From assembly GCA_017792445.1 (NCBI GenBank), contig CP051232.1:1860001-1924000 (forward strand): a DNA stretch of 64,000 bases. The letters are read 5' to 3'. Positions 20,183-28,150 of this stretch are shown one piece after another. Positions within the stretch are counted from its first letter, which is position 1; each line of letters begins with the position of its first letter. Source of the DNA: Maritimibacter sp. (GTDB taxonomy: Bacteria > Pseudomonadota > Alphaproteobacteria > Rhodobacterales > Rhodobacteraceae). Both the position numbers and the translations under genes were made by a program. Below the pieces are notes generated by a model, which searched no databases, had not been told where the DNA came from, and worked only from the letters and a program-made list of their open reading frames with translations.

Positions 20183-21300
20183 TACACGCGCATCGGCATG
20201 ACGACATAGACTGCGCTCAGGTCGTTGCCCTCGCGCATCAGCGTCGGGTCGCCGGCGGAATTGAACAGAAACACGGCGTTCTCGCGGTCGACCTGGCTGG
20301 CGATCTCCAGCAGGTACTTCGCGTTGAACCCGATCTCGAGCTTCTCGTCGCCATAGGCCACGGCCAGCTCTTCCTCGGCGGCGCCGCTGTCGGGCGCGTT
20401 CACCGAAAGGACCAGCCGGTCCTCGTCAAGCTGCAACTTGACGGCGCGCGAGCGTTCCGACGACACCGTGGCAACGCGGTCGACGGCCTTCGCGAACTCC
20501 TGCGCATCGACTTCCAGCTTGCGGGTGTTGCCCGCCGGGATGACGCGCGAGTAGTCGGGGAAGGTGCCGTCGATGACCTTCGAGGTCAGGGTGATCTCGG
20601 GCGTGGCGAAGCGGACCTTGGTCTCGGACACCGAGACGGCGATCTTCATGTCGTCGTCGTCCAGAAGCTTGCGCAGTTCGCCCACGGTTTTGCGCGGTAC
20701 GATCACGCCCGGCATGTCCTCGGCCCCCGCCGGCAGGTCGGCGTCAATGCGGGCAAGCCGGTGACCGTCGGTGGCGACGCAGCGCAGCACCTGGCCGCCC
20801 TCGGCCTCGGCCACGTGCATGTAGACACCGTTCAGGTAATACCGCGTCTCTTCGGTCGAGATCGCGAATTTCGACTTGTCGAACAGGCGCCGCAGCACCG
20901 GCGCCGGGGCCGAGAAGTTCGAGTGATACTCGGACGACGCCATCACCGGGAAATCTTCCTTCGGCAGCGTGGCGAGGTTGAAGTTCGACCGCCCCGCGTT
21001 GACCTCGAGCCGGCCCGAGGCGCCGTCGTCCACCAACTGGACCATCGCGCCGTCGGGCAGCTTGCGAACGATCTCGTGCAGCGTCACGGCGCTGACCGTC
21101 GTGGCGCCCGCGCGTTCGACCATGGCAGGGATCTTGTCGACCACCTCGATGTCCAGATCGGTGGCGCGGAAAGTGACGCTGTCGCCTTCCGCCTCGATCA
21201 GAACATTCGCGAGGATCGGGATCGTGTTGCGGCGCTCCACGACCGACTGGGCCTGGCCTACGGCCTTCAGAAGCGTGCCGCGTTCGATGCTGACTTTCAT
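20182..21300 (-). CDS. dnaN: DNA polymerase III beta sliding clamp
   Basis: A 372-residue ring-forming clamp that tethers DNA polymerase III to DNA. It has the three repeated clamp domains (about 1-120, 128-245, 250-372). Typical stretches are KVSIERGTLLKAVGQAQSVVERRNTIPIL, LPKEDFPVM, YYLNGVYMHV, ATDGHRLAR, DGTFPDYSRVIP, and the C-terminal AVYVVMPMRV that forms the partner-binding pocket. GAGGGACGACG precedes the ATG. It is 104 bases downstream of dnaA with a 34-base stem-loop in the leader. Assignment is secure. Confidence 0.97.
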   Translation of the reverse strand: MKVSIERGTLLKAVGQAQSVVERRNTIPILANVLIEAEGDSVTFRATDLDIEVVDKIPAMVERAGATTVSAVTLHEIVRKLPDGAMVQLVDDGASGRLEVNAGRSNFNLATLPKEDFPVMASSEYHSNFSAPAPVLRRLFDKSKFAISTEETRYYLNGVYMHVAEAEGGQVLRCVATDGHRLARIDADLPAGAEDMPGVIVPRKTVGELRKLLDDDDMKIAVSVSETKVRFATPEITLTSKVIDGTFPDYSRVIPAGNTRKLEVDAQEFAKAVDRVATVSSERSRAVKLQLDEDRLVLSVNAPDSGAAEEELAVAYGDEKLEIGFNAKYLLEIASQVDRENAVFLFNSAGDPTLMREGNDLSAVYVVMPMRV

Positions 21301-21317
21301 CGTCGTCCCTCATGCTG

Positions 21318-21351
21318 CCGGGGCGAGAACCCTACTCGGATCTCGCCCCGG
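21318..21351 (-). promoter_or_regulatory. Stem-loop in the dnaA-dnaN intergenic region
   Basis: Perfect 11-bp arms (21318-21328 with 21341-21351) enclose a 12-base loop, ending 17 bases before the dnaN ATG. No T-run follows, and the ribosome site GAGGGA is left free, so it may be an mRNA-processing or attenuation structure between dnaA and dnaN. Confidence 0.6.
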
Positions 21352-21404
21352 CTCAAGTGCTTTTTCGGACAGTGAGTCCCTTTGCTGGCAGCGTCAAGCC
21401 CGTG

Positions 21405-22772
21405 TCAGGCTTCCAGCGCGCGCCGCAGCAGTTCGATGTCGTCCGCAAGCTGGCTGTCGTTCATCATCAGCTCTTCGATCTTGCGGACCCCGTGCATGAT
21501 CGTGGTGTGATCGCGGTTACCGAAGCGGCGGCCGATCTCGGGCAGCGAGCGCGAGGTCAGCTGTTTCGACAGGTACATCGCCACCTGCCGCGGGCGTGCT
21601 AACGCGCGCAGTCGGCGCGGGCCGATCAGGTCGGACAGGCGGATGTTGTAATGCTCGCTGACCTTCCGCTGGATCTCTTCGATGGTGATCTTGCGGTCCG
21701 AGGCACGCAGGATGTCGGCAAGACATTCCTGCGTCAGGTCCAGCGTGATCTCGCGTCCCACCAGCGTCGCGAACGCGAACAGACGCATCAGCGCGCCTTC
21801 CAGCACCCGCACGTTGTTCGAGATGCGATGCGCGAGGAATTCCAGAACGCCGTCGGCGATGACAAGGCCCGGATACTGCTGGCGCTGCTGTTCGACCTTC
21901 TGCTGAAGGATGCCAAGCCGCAGTTCATAGTCGGTCGGGTGCAGGTCGACCACAAGACCGCACTGAAGGCGGCTGGTGATGCGGTCTTCCATGTCCTTGA
22001 TCTCGTTCGGCGCGCGGTCGGCCGAGATGACGATCTGCTTGTTCTGGTCCACCAGCGCGTTGAACGTGTGGAAGAACTCTTCCTGCGTGCTGTCCTTGCC
22101 GGCGATGAACTGGACGTCGTCCACCATCAGAACGTCGACCGAACGGAACAGCTGCTTGAAGTCCATCATCTGCTTGTCGCGCAGCGCCTGCACGAAGCGG
22201 TACATGAACTGTTCCGCCGACAGGTACACGACGCGCAGGCCGTCTTCGCGGTTCTGCAGCTCGTGCGCGATGGCGTGCATCAGGTGCGTCTTGCCAAGGC
22301 CGACGCCGCCATACAGGAACAGCGGGTTGAACGAGACCTCGTTGCCCTCGGCGACGCGCTTGGCGGCGGCATGGGCCAGTTCGTTCGGCTTGCCGACGAC
22401 GAAGCGGTCAAAGGTAAAGCGCGGGTCCAGCGGCGCGCCGGGAAGGTCGTCTTCGGCAGCGGTCGCAACGGCAGCGGTGCGGGTGGTGGCGGCCGCCTTG
22501 GCCGGAACACGGGCGGCCTGCGGGCGGGACGCCGGCGCAAGCGTGAACTTGAGGCGCGATACCGGCACGCCGGCAGCCTTCAGGCGCATCATGATCAGGT
22601 CGCTGAAATTCCGCGTGACCCAGTCGCCGATGAAATTCGTCGGCACATAGAACACGGCTTCACCCTCGGTGAGGGTCCCAAATTCGATCGGCTCGATCCA
22701 GTTCCGGAAGTTGTCCTTGCCCACGACATCCGCCAGTTCGTTCCTGATCTTTGTCCACAACTCTTCGTTCAT
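21405..22772 (-). CDS. dnaA: Chromosomal replication initiator protein DnaA
   Basis: A 455-residue AAA+ initiator that binds DnaA boxes and opens the origin. Domain I is about residues 1-75 (ELWTKIRNELADVVGKDNFRNWIEP), a linker rich in Ala follows, and domain III has Walker A GGVGLGKTHLMHAI and Walker B VLMVDDVQFIAGK. Domain IV carries the box-binding signature NRDHTTIMHGVRKIEEL. The ATG at 22772 gives the normal length; no clear Shine-Dalgarno lies close to it. The reading frame runs further upstream without a convincing start. The long gene-free leader to rpsT may hold regulatory or origin DNA. Confidence 0.96.
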   Translation of the reverse strand: MNEELWTKIRNELADVVGKDNFRNWIEPIEFGTLTEGEAVFYVPTNFIGDWVTRNFSDLIMMRLKAAGVPVSRLKFTLAPASRPQAARVPAKAAATTRTAAVATAAEDDLPGAPLDPRFTFDRFVVGKPNELAHAAAKRVAEGNEVSFNPLFLYGGVGLGKTHLMHAIAHELQNREDGLRVVYLSAEQFMYRFVQALRDKQMMDFKQLFRSVDVLMVDDVQFIAGKDSTQEEFFHTFNALVDQNKQIVISADRAPNEIKDMEDRITSRLQCGLVVDLHPTDYELRLGILQQKVEQQRQQYPGLVIADGVLEFLAHRISNNVRVLEGALMRLFAFATLVGREITLDLTQECLADILRASDRKITIEEIQRKVSEHYNIRLSDLIGPRRLRALARPRQVAMYLSKQLTSRSLPEIGRRFGNRDHTTIMHGVRKIEELMMNDSQLADDIELLRRALEA

Positions 22773-23449
22773 CTTGTTTTTGACCCGCACCTCAGTTCTG
22801 TCCCACCCGAAACCCCGAAGGGTCCGGAACCTTGATTGCGTTTCGCCGCAAGCCGCCGTTTGAAAACAGACCGCATGCGCAAGGCGCAGGCCTGGCGTGC
22901 CACAAATCGGTCGGTCCCGTTCGGCGGCGCCATAGAACAGACAGCCCGTCGGACATAGGTCCGACGCCAGCCTGCCCGTAGGCACCAGTTTTCTTGGAAC
23001 ATCGAGGTCTCGGGAACCGACGCGTCTGCGTCTTGTTCCGGTAGGTATCGCTGTCACGGCATTTGGCAGCGCCGTTCAGCGTATTCCTTCAAGCGTCGTC
23101 CTGTTGCTCGCCCCACATCAGGTTCGCATCCGAATTGCAGTGTTCGGACGCTCCGGCTCTTCTGACCCCATGTCCCCCCAGGTTGTTTTTTTGCGTGAAT
23201 CGCTCGGGCAAGCTAGCCCGCGAAATGTGGCAGGCGCAATGAGTCGTCGGGCTTCAATTCCAGCTTTCTTGGCTTGCGTTCGGAAGAATCCTTTTCCCCA
23301 TTGGGCAAGCGGTGCGGAATCATCACAGGTGGAAAACAAGAAAGGCCCGCGGGGGTCGCGGGCCTTGGTTCGATTTGTCTGTGAGTCGCGCGGCGGCGCA
23401 GAAAACCCGTTAAAAAACAGGGCCCCACAGAATCATCTTCATGCAGGGC
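22773..23449. other. 677-bp gene-free dnaA-rpsT interval, candidate regulatory/origin DNA
   Basis: No protein or RNA gene is supported here apart from the rpsT terminator. Six GANTC sites, the target of the alphaproteobacterial CcrM methylase, fall between 23197 and 23434 (starts 23197, 23241, 23286, 23317, 23383, 23430). DnaA-box-like 9-mers are TTTTCCCCA at 23291 and the reverse of GGTGGAAAA at 23329 (7/9 matches each), with TTGTCCACA at 22751 (8/9) just inside dnaA. T7 lies near 23185. This fits cell-cycle control of dnaA and possibly oriC, but box density is too low to claim the origin. Confidence 0.4.
23342..23366 (-). terminator. Rho-independent terminator of rpsT
   Basis: A perfect 10-bp stem (23342-23351 with 23357-23366, five-base loop), followed on the minus strand by TTCTTGTTTT. 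It lies 84 bases after the rpsT stop. Confidence 0.8.
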
Positions 23450-23713
23450 TTAGCCCAGGGATTTCACGCGCGAGTTCAGTCGCGAGATTTTCCGGGCAAC
23501 TGTGTTCTTGTGGAGAACGCCTTTGGTGACGCCACGCATCAGTTCGGGCTGGGCAGCCTGCAGCGCGGTGGCGGCAGCGTTCTGGTCGCCGGACGCGATG
23601 GCTTCCTCGACCTTGCGCAGGTAGGTGCGGATGCGCGAGCGGCGGGCTTTGTTGACGGCGTAGCGGCGCTCGTTCTGGCGGGCGCGCTTCTTGGACTGGG
23701 GCGAATTCGCCAT
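23450..23713 (-). CDS. rpsT: 30S ribosomal protein S20
   Basis: An 87-residue, strongly basic helical protein that binds 16S rRNA early in 30S assembly. The sequence [21 protein letters not shown] at the N-terminus and the C-terminal [22 protein letters not shown] are diagnostic. GGAAGGGAAACAACC precedes the ATG at 23713. It stands alone between dnaA and a monooxygenase-like gene, with its own terminator, the usual position in Rhodobacterales. Confidence 0.97.
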   Translation of the reverse strand: MANSPQSKKRARQNERRYAVNKARRSRIRTYLRKVEEAIASGDQNAAATALQAAQPELMRGVTKGVLHKNTVARKISRLNSRVKSLG

Positions 23714-23948
23714 GGTTGTTTCCCTTCCTCGGGTTCAGTGCATTCCTATAGCGCAATAAGCCCCGGGTCGGGTTTTCGTAACCGACTCAATCCGGCCTGG
23801 CGGGCCTCACGCGCATGTAAGCCGTGGCCTATAAGGGAAGAGTCGCAGCTTGTGAAGCCGAAAACGGGTTGCCACGCGGGCGGCGCATCGTGCTGACAGT
23901 CCCGAGCGCACGACGACACGTCCCTTTAAAGGAACATGAGCTTCAGGA

Positions 23949-24257
23949 TTATGCGGAAGATCCTTTTACATCAAGCGCTTTCGGAAGCGGATCGGTCGTG
24001 GCCACCGTCTCGAACCCGGCAATCAGGGGACGGCCCTTGGCGATCGCCTTTTGCACCTGCGGCAGTTGAAGCGAGGCCTTGTGCGCCGCAGCGTCTTCCC
24101 AGACCTCGGTCACCCAGATCACGTCCGGGTCCTCTGAGTCCAAGGCAACCACGTAGGATCGACAGCCCGGCATATCGCGCGAGCCGTCGTGCAGGTAGCC
24201 TGCGAGTTCGGCGCGGCGTCCGGACTCTGCGGTGATCTTCCCGATCAGTCCGAACAT
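23949..24257 (-). CDS. Antibiotic-biosynthesis-monooxygenase (ABM) domain protein
   Basis: A 102-residue ferredoxin-fold protein of the ABM/quinol monooxygenase family. Seen are the opening strand MFGLIGKITAESGRRAEL, the middle MPGCRSYVVALDSEDPDVIWVTEVWED and a helix AAHKASLQLPQVQKAI. The conserved Trp-x-x-E-x-W pattern (WVTEVWED) fits the family, whose members oxidise quinols or act in detoxification. It is 11 bases downstream of the enoyl-CoA hydratase gene, so the two are probably cotranscribed. Substrate unknown. Confidence 0.82.
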   Translation of the reverse strand: MFGLIGKITAESGRRAELAGYLHDGSRDMPGCRSYVVALDSEDPDVIWVTEVWEDAAAHKASLQLPQVQKAIAKGRPLIAGFETVATTDPLPKALDVKGSSA

Positions 24258-24268
24258 CGCGCCGTCCC

Positions 24269-25045
24269 TTACTTGTCGCGGAACTGCGGTTCCCGCTTGT
24301 CGAGGAAGGCCGACATGCCTTCCTTCTGGTCCTCGGTCGAGAACAGAGAGAAGAACAGCCGCCGTTCGAACAGCAGGCCCTCGGCCAGCGTGGTTTCAAA
24401 CGCGCGGTTGACGGCCTCTTTGGCGGCGCGGGTCGACAGCGCGGATTTCTCCGCGATCTTCTGCGCCGCGGCCATCGCTTCTTCCATCAGCTTCTTCGCC
24501 GGAACGATGCGGCTGACGAGGCCCGAGCGTTCGGCTTCTTCTGCGTCCATGAAGCGGCCGGTCAGGTGCATGTCCATCGCCTTGGCCTTGCCAATGGCGC
24601 GGGTCATCCGCTGCGTGCCGCCGATCCCGGCGATGACGCCAAGGTTGATCTCGGGCTGACCGAACTTGGCGGTGTCCGCCGCGATGATGAAGTCGCACAT
24701 CATCGCAAGCTCGCAGCCGCCGCCCAGCGCATAACCGGACACCGCGGCGATCACCGGCTTGCGTGCGCGTGCGATGCTGTCGGCTTCGTCGCCGAACATG
24801 TTTTCCAGATAGACCTCGACAAAGGTCTTCTCGGCCATCTCCTTGATATCCGCGCCGGCGGCGAACGCCTTCTCGGATCCGGTGATGATGGTGCAGCGGA
24901 CTTTCTCGTTGTCCTCTGCCTCGCGCAGCGCCGACGCAAGTTCGCCCATCAATTCGGAATTGAGGGCGTTAAGCGCGTCCGGTCGATTGAGCTTGATGAC
25001 TGCGACGTGGTCGTCAATTTCGACGATGATCGTCTTGAAGGCCAT
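24269..25045 (-). CDS. Enoyl-CoA hydratase
   Basis: A 258-residue crotonase. The CoA-binding oxyanion stretch [11 protein letters not shown] and the active-site [15 protein letters not shown] are intact, and the two catalytic glutamates expected of a hydratase are present in [11 protein letters not shown] and near [15 protein letters not shown]. It hydrates 2-enoyl-CoA in beta-oxidation or amino-acid breakdown. The ATG at 25045 ([12 protein letters not shown]) gives normal length; an earlier frame extension lacks support. The gene sits between mutM and the ABM gene, an arrangement I recall as common in Rhodobacteraceae. Confidence 0.92.
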   Translation of the reverse strand: MAFKTIIVEIDDHVAVIKLNRPDALNALNSELMGELASALREAEDNEKVRCTIITGSEKAFAAGADIKEMAEKTFVEVYLENMFGDEADSIARARKPVIAAVSGYALGGGCELAMMCDFIIAADTAKFGQPEINLGVIAGIGGTQRMTRAIGKAKAMDMHLTGRFMDAEEAERSGLVSRIVPAKKLMEEAMAAAQKIAEKSALSTRAAKEAVNRAFETTLAEGLLFERRLFFSLFSTEDQKEGMSAFLDKREPQFRDK

Positions 25046-25108
25046 GTGGATGCCTTTGGCTGTTCCCCGTCCGACCAAGTCCATACCCATCCATGGGCGC
25101 GGTTCAAG

Positions 25109-25960
25109 TCACGTTTGGCACTTGGGGCAGAAGAAGGTGGACCGTCCCGACTGCGTGATTCGTGCAATTGTGCCGCCGCAGCCGGGAGTCGTGCAGGGCA
25201 GCCCCTCGCGCCCGTAAACGCGGAAGGTATGCTGAAAATATCCAAGCTCTCCGCTGGTTTGGCGGTAATCGCGCAGGCTGGAGCCGCCAGCGGCGATCGC
25301 TTCGGTCAACACGTCCCGGATGATCGGGACCAGCGACCTTACACGCTTGTCCGAGATGCGGCCCGCCTTCCGGCGCGGAGAGACCTGTGCCCGAAAAAGC
25401 GCCTCGCAAACATAAATATTGCCGAGTCCCGCCACGACATTCTGGTCCAGAAGTGCCGATTTTATCGGCGTATTTCGGCCCCTAAGTCTTTCCGCTAGGT
25501 AATCTTCATGGAACGCGTTGCCGAGCGGTTCGGGGCCCAGCGGCTTCAGAAGCCAGTGCTCTTCCAGCGTTTCGGTGGGCCAAAGATCCATGGCGCCGAA
25601 GCGGCGTGCGTCGTTGAAGGTGATCCGCGCGCCCGAGCCCATTTCAAGCACGACGTGGTCGTGTTTCTCGGTGGGCGCGTGGTCGTGGAAGAAGTCGCCG
25701 GGCATCCGGCCCGAGATCAGCATTCGTCCCGACATTCCGAGGTGAACGATCAGCGTTTCGCCCGAGCTGAGGTCGGCAAGGATATACTTCGACCGGCGGC
25801 GCAGGGCGGTGACGGTCTTTCCGGCCAGCCGCTCGGCCATGCGTTCGGGGAAGGGCCAGCGCAGGTCGGGGCGCCGGACGTCGGCGGCGTCGATGGCGAA
25901 CCCTTCCATCACCGGCAGCAGGCCGCGGCGGACGGTTTCGACTTCGGGCAGTTCGGGCAT
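25109..25960 (-). CDS. mutM: Formamidopyrimidine-DNA glycosylase
   Basis: A 283-residue base-excision repair enzyme that removes 8-oxoguanine and nicks the abasic site. It begins [13 protein letters not shown], with the catalytic N-terminal proline and Glu, has the mid-domain lysine in KYILADL, the helix-two-turn-helix [20 protein letters not shown], and ends in a zinc finger ([10 protein letters not shown] and FFCPKCQT). Its start abuts the stop of the upstream membrane-protein gene with no gap. Assignment is secure. Confidence 0.96.
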   Translation of the reverse strand: MPELPEVETVRRGLLPVMEGFAIDAADVRRPDLRWPFPERMAERLAGKTVTALRRRSKYILADLSSGETLIVHLGMSGRMLISGRMPGDFFHDHAPTEKHDHVVLEMGSGARITFNDARRFGAMDLWPTETLEEHWLLKPLGPEPLGNAFHEDYLAERLRGRNTPIKSALLDQNVVAGLGNIYVCEALFRAQVSPRRKAGRISDKRVRSLVPIIRDVLTEAIAAGGSSLRDYRQTSGELGYFQHTFRVYGREGLPCTTPGCGGTIARITQSGRSTFFCPKCQT

Positions 25961-26563
25961 TCAGTGCCTTCGGTTCAGTTCGATCTGCCGCTTCAGCCGA
26001 CGTTCCAGCGCCTTGCGGCCCGCAACGTATCTCAGAACCTCGATCCGCTTTCCATCCCAGAAGTAAAGCCGCCACATATAGCCCGCGTCGCTTTCCATCA
26101 TATCGAGCGTAGAGATGTCGTGGTCTTTCCGCTTCAGCCACCATGTCGGGGCCGAGATGACCTTGTCCGTGACCACGATTTCGTAGGTCCACATATAGGT
26201 CAGATACCACGCGCCGAGCAGCACAAGGATCAGGTAGATCAACAGCCCCTCCAGACCGGGCAGCGGCAGCGCGGGGTCACCACCCAGCAGCGGACAGATC
26301 ATCAGAAGCAACGCGACGACAAGGAATGTGCCCAGCATGCGGACGCCGAAGGTCGCCTTGTGGGTGGTGGTGCGTTGTTCCTGTTCGTAGGGCGCTTCCT
26401 GCCCGATCCCGGCGACGCGCAGCATGTGCTCGAGGTTCTCGGTATTGCCTGCGGTCAGGCGGTCCAAACCGCGCCGCAGGGGCGTGAGCCCGCGGAACTT
26501 CAACACCCAGCTGATCGCTGCGCCAATGATCAGGTAACCGATCAGGTATCCGACTTCGGCCAT
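25961..26563 (-). CDS. Membrane protein with three predicted spans, unknown function
   Basis: A 200-residue protein with hydrophobic spans near residues 4-20, 73-92 and 101-124, then a soluble C-terminal part with alternating strands (YEIVVTDKVISAPTWWLKRKDHDIST and MWRLYFWDGKRIEVLRYVAG). The tail resembles a small PH-like membrane-associated domain, but this was not tested. It ends exactly where mutM begins, so they are cotranscribed. GAGGAAGCGG precedes the ATG. Function unknown. Confidence 0.75.
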   Translation of the reverse strand: MAEVGYLIGYLIIGAAISWVLKFRGLTPLRRGLDRLTAGNTENLEHMLRVAGIGQEAPYEQEQRTTTHKATFGVRMLGTFLVVALLLMICPLLGGDPALPLPGLEGLLIYLILVLLGAWYLTYMWTYEIVVTDKVISAPTWWLKRKDHDISTLDMMESDAGYMWRLYFWDGKRIEVLRYVAGRKALERRLKRQIELNRRH

Positions 26564-26640
26564 CCGCTTCCTCCTGCACTGGCGGCAGGTTGGCTTGGCG
26601 ATGGTTCGTCAATGTGACCGCATCGGTACCAAAAAACGAA

Positions 26641-26664
26641 CCGCCCCGCGGGGTGGCGGGGCGG
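26641..26664 (-). terminator. Rho-independent terminator after the small-gene cluster
   Basis: A perfect 9-bp GC stem (26641-26649 with 26656-26664, six-base loop), followed on the minus strand by TTCGTTTTTT. It lies 110 bases after the stop of the gene at 26775 and would end the transcript of the three small genes before mutM's operon. Confidence 0.88.
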
Positions 26665-26774
26665 CTGTTGGGGGAAGCGCTGGGAAACTTGCGCTTGCGT
26701 AGGGCGCCGGACGGACCCGGATAGAGTGTGAGTGAGAGAGAACCGGGTCCGTCCAGGCTGGGGCAGGCGGTTGG

Positions 26775-26978
26775 TCAGGCCGCCCGACGCTCCGGTGCGA
26801 AGACGACGTTTGCGGGAGCCGCGGAACGTGCCGACGCGAAAGTCAGGGTGGTGGACCGGCGCGGCTGGCTGGCGCGCTTGTCCTCGATCAGGAAGATGTT
26901 GTCCACTTTGGTGGAAGCCAGGGTGGCCAGAGCAGCGATGCGGCCTTCGCGGGCTTTCTGAAGCAGGGACTTTTCCAT
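26775..26978 (-). CDS. 67-residue basic protein, small-gene cluster member A
   Basis: An unrecognised 67-residue protein starting MEKSLLQKAREGRIAALATL and ending VVFAPERRAA. GGAG lies seven bases before the ATG. The first 20 residues look like an amphipathic helix; the remainder is basic and Ala/Ser/Arg-rich. It is third in a minus-strand run of three tiny genes, whose last codons encode Ala-Ala in every case. A 14-base stretch covering its stop (GGTCAGGCCGCCCG on the plus strand at 26774) is repeated at the stop of the next gene. No function can be proposed from sequence alone. Confidence 0.6.
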   Translation of the reverse strand: MEKSLLQKAREGRIAALATLASTKVDNIFLIEDKRASQPRRSTTLTFASARSAAPANVVFAPERRAA

Positions 26979-27061
26979 TTCGTTTCTCCGTTCGTGAGTC
27001 TGTTTTGTTTGTTTTTGGGTGGGGGTCTTATGGGTGGTCTCGGGGTCGTGGGGGCGGTGGG

Positions 27062-27247
27062 TCAGGCCGCCCGTGCAATGCCCGTCGCGCCGGTCTTGTA
27101 GAAGACGCCGCGGACAGTGCGGATCACCCGCTCGCGCTTGCGGATCTGCTTGAGCGAAACCACGTTCCCGGCGGGGCCAGAGGGGCGGTCATCGTTCGCG
27201 GCGCGGAGGATGATGTTCTTCGGGTAGGAGACGATGTTCGTGTGCAT
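27062..27247 (-). CDS. 61-residue basic protein, small-gene cluster member B
   Basis: An unrecognised 61-residue protein starting MHTNIVSYPKNIILRAANDD and ending TGATGIARAA. GGAGG lies five bases before the ATG, a strong ribosome site. The middle is basic (LKQIRKRERVIRTVRGV) and could be a nucleic-acid-binding helix. The leader upstream is G-poor and carries a CAAA-type repeat on the coding strand. Its 3' end shares 14 identical bases with that of member A. Function unknown. Confidence 0.62.
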   Translation of the reverse strand: MHTNIVSYPKNIILRAANDDRPSGPAGNVVSLKQIRKRERVIRTVRGVFYKTGATGIARAA

Positions 27248-27290
27248 TGTGACCTCCATTCGTTCGGGTCTTCGTTCGGTTGTTGTTTTG

Positions 27291-27326
27291 GTTTGTTTGT
27301 TTGTTTGTTTGTTTGTTCGTTCGTTT
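27291..27326. repeat. Tetranucleotide tandem repeat (GTTT)6(GTTC)2(GTTT)1
   Basis: Nine tetranucleotide units in a row between small genes C and B. The array is on the leader of B's message, where it reads as CAAA/GAAC repeats. A shorter, imperfect GTTTT/GTTTTT run occurs at 27003-27017, in the leader of A. Slippage could change leader length. Confidence 0.95.
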
Positions 27327-27342
27327 TGGTCTTGGTCGTCTG

Positions 27343-27531
27343 TCAGGCGGCGCTGGGGAACCGTTTCTCCTGCCGGTGCCCGCATTCGGCATCGAACAGG
27401 GTGTCGATCAGTCGGCTGGACACGGGCGGAAGATCGGCAGCGCCGCCCTTGGAGTCGCAGTCGGCTTCCAGGACGCGCTTGCGCTTCCTTGCGGCTTCCG
27501 TCTGCAGAGCAGTGACTATCTTGGCAGTCAT
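27343..27531 (-). CDS. 62-residue protein, small-gene cluster member C
   Basis: An unrecognised 62-residue protein starting MTAKIVTALQTEAARKRKRV and ending RQEKRFPSAA. AAGGA lies eight bases before the ATG at 27531; an in-frame ATG at 27552 lacks a ribosome site. It has a basic N-terminal helix, a Cys near residue 31 and another near 52. It is the first of the three tiny genes; the 619-bp gene-free region upstream should contain the promoter. Least certain of the three, since it is short and lacks known relatives. Confidence 0.5.
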   Translation of the reverse strand: MTAKIVTALQTEAARKRKRVLEADCDSKGGAADLPPVSSRLIDTLFDAECGHRQEKRFPSAA

Positions 27532-28150
27532 CGGCTTGTTCCTTGTCCTCATTCGTACATCCCGAGATTGAAACCACTCCTGAATCGTGGCGGAAAACGA
27601 CGGGAAATATGGCGAGAATGTGCAAAGCCCCAAAAATACCTGATAACAGGCGGTTTTGGCCTTTTTTGGCGTCCGAAGCGTGTTTGAAGCCGTTCGGCAT
27701 TTTGAAAAAATTGGGGCCAATCGTGGCGATTATTGGTTAACAGGCGACAAAGGGCTGAAAAGACTACCTAAAAAGATAGGTCCGATCGGGTGATTTAGTG
27801 AGAATCGGGCGGCGGAAATAAGAATCGGATGCCCAGATTCGGCCTGCGAGGCGTCCAGATCGATGTGAAAGGGGTTAGAGGGGCCCGGAAATCGGACTCT
27901 CAGACCGTTAGGATTTGAACGATTTCGACTGCGCCGGAGTCAGGCGAGTTCTCTTTTAGGTTGTATGCCACAATTGAAATGCGCCGAGTTTGCGGCGTGT
28001 GGTGCCCGCCTCTGGCCACGAAGCGACTCGCGTCCGGCTGACTGGGGCCGAGTGTGGCGTACTATTATATACTGACAGCAGTCCAAGCCGGGTCGCACCG
28101 TTGCGGGTCGCGGGCCAGGACAAAGATGGAGACGCGCGTGAAAGGGCGGC
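27532..28150. other. 619-bp gene-free region with clustered GANTC sites
   Basis: No gene is supported. The first 250 bp are AT-rich for this genome. Five GANTC sites lie within 140 bp (starts 27802, 27822, 27836, 27895, 27937), with a sixth at 27582. A short stem (ACCTA at 27766 with TAGGT at 27777) and the ten-mer AATCGTGGCG, present at 27583 and 27719, are visible. Between about 27967 and 28008 a bulged hairpin can form (CCACA, CGCCG, CGGCG, TGTGG). It must hold the promoter of the three small genes. Confidence 0.6.

Noticed and set aside
27234-27687. Plus-strand frames with repeated Val-Cys-Leu-Phe from the GTTT repeat
   Set aside because: The odd peptide is a direct translation of the repeat; there is no ribosome site and it is antisense to the better supported small genes.
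27062-27700. 212-codon minus-strand frame running through small gene C and the repeat
   Set aside because: It crosses the tetranucleotide repeat and the C leader in another frame, while the separate short frames have their own ribosome sites.
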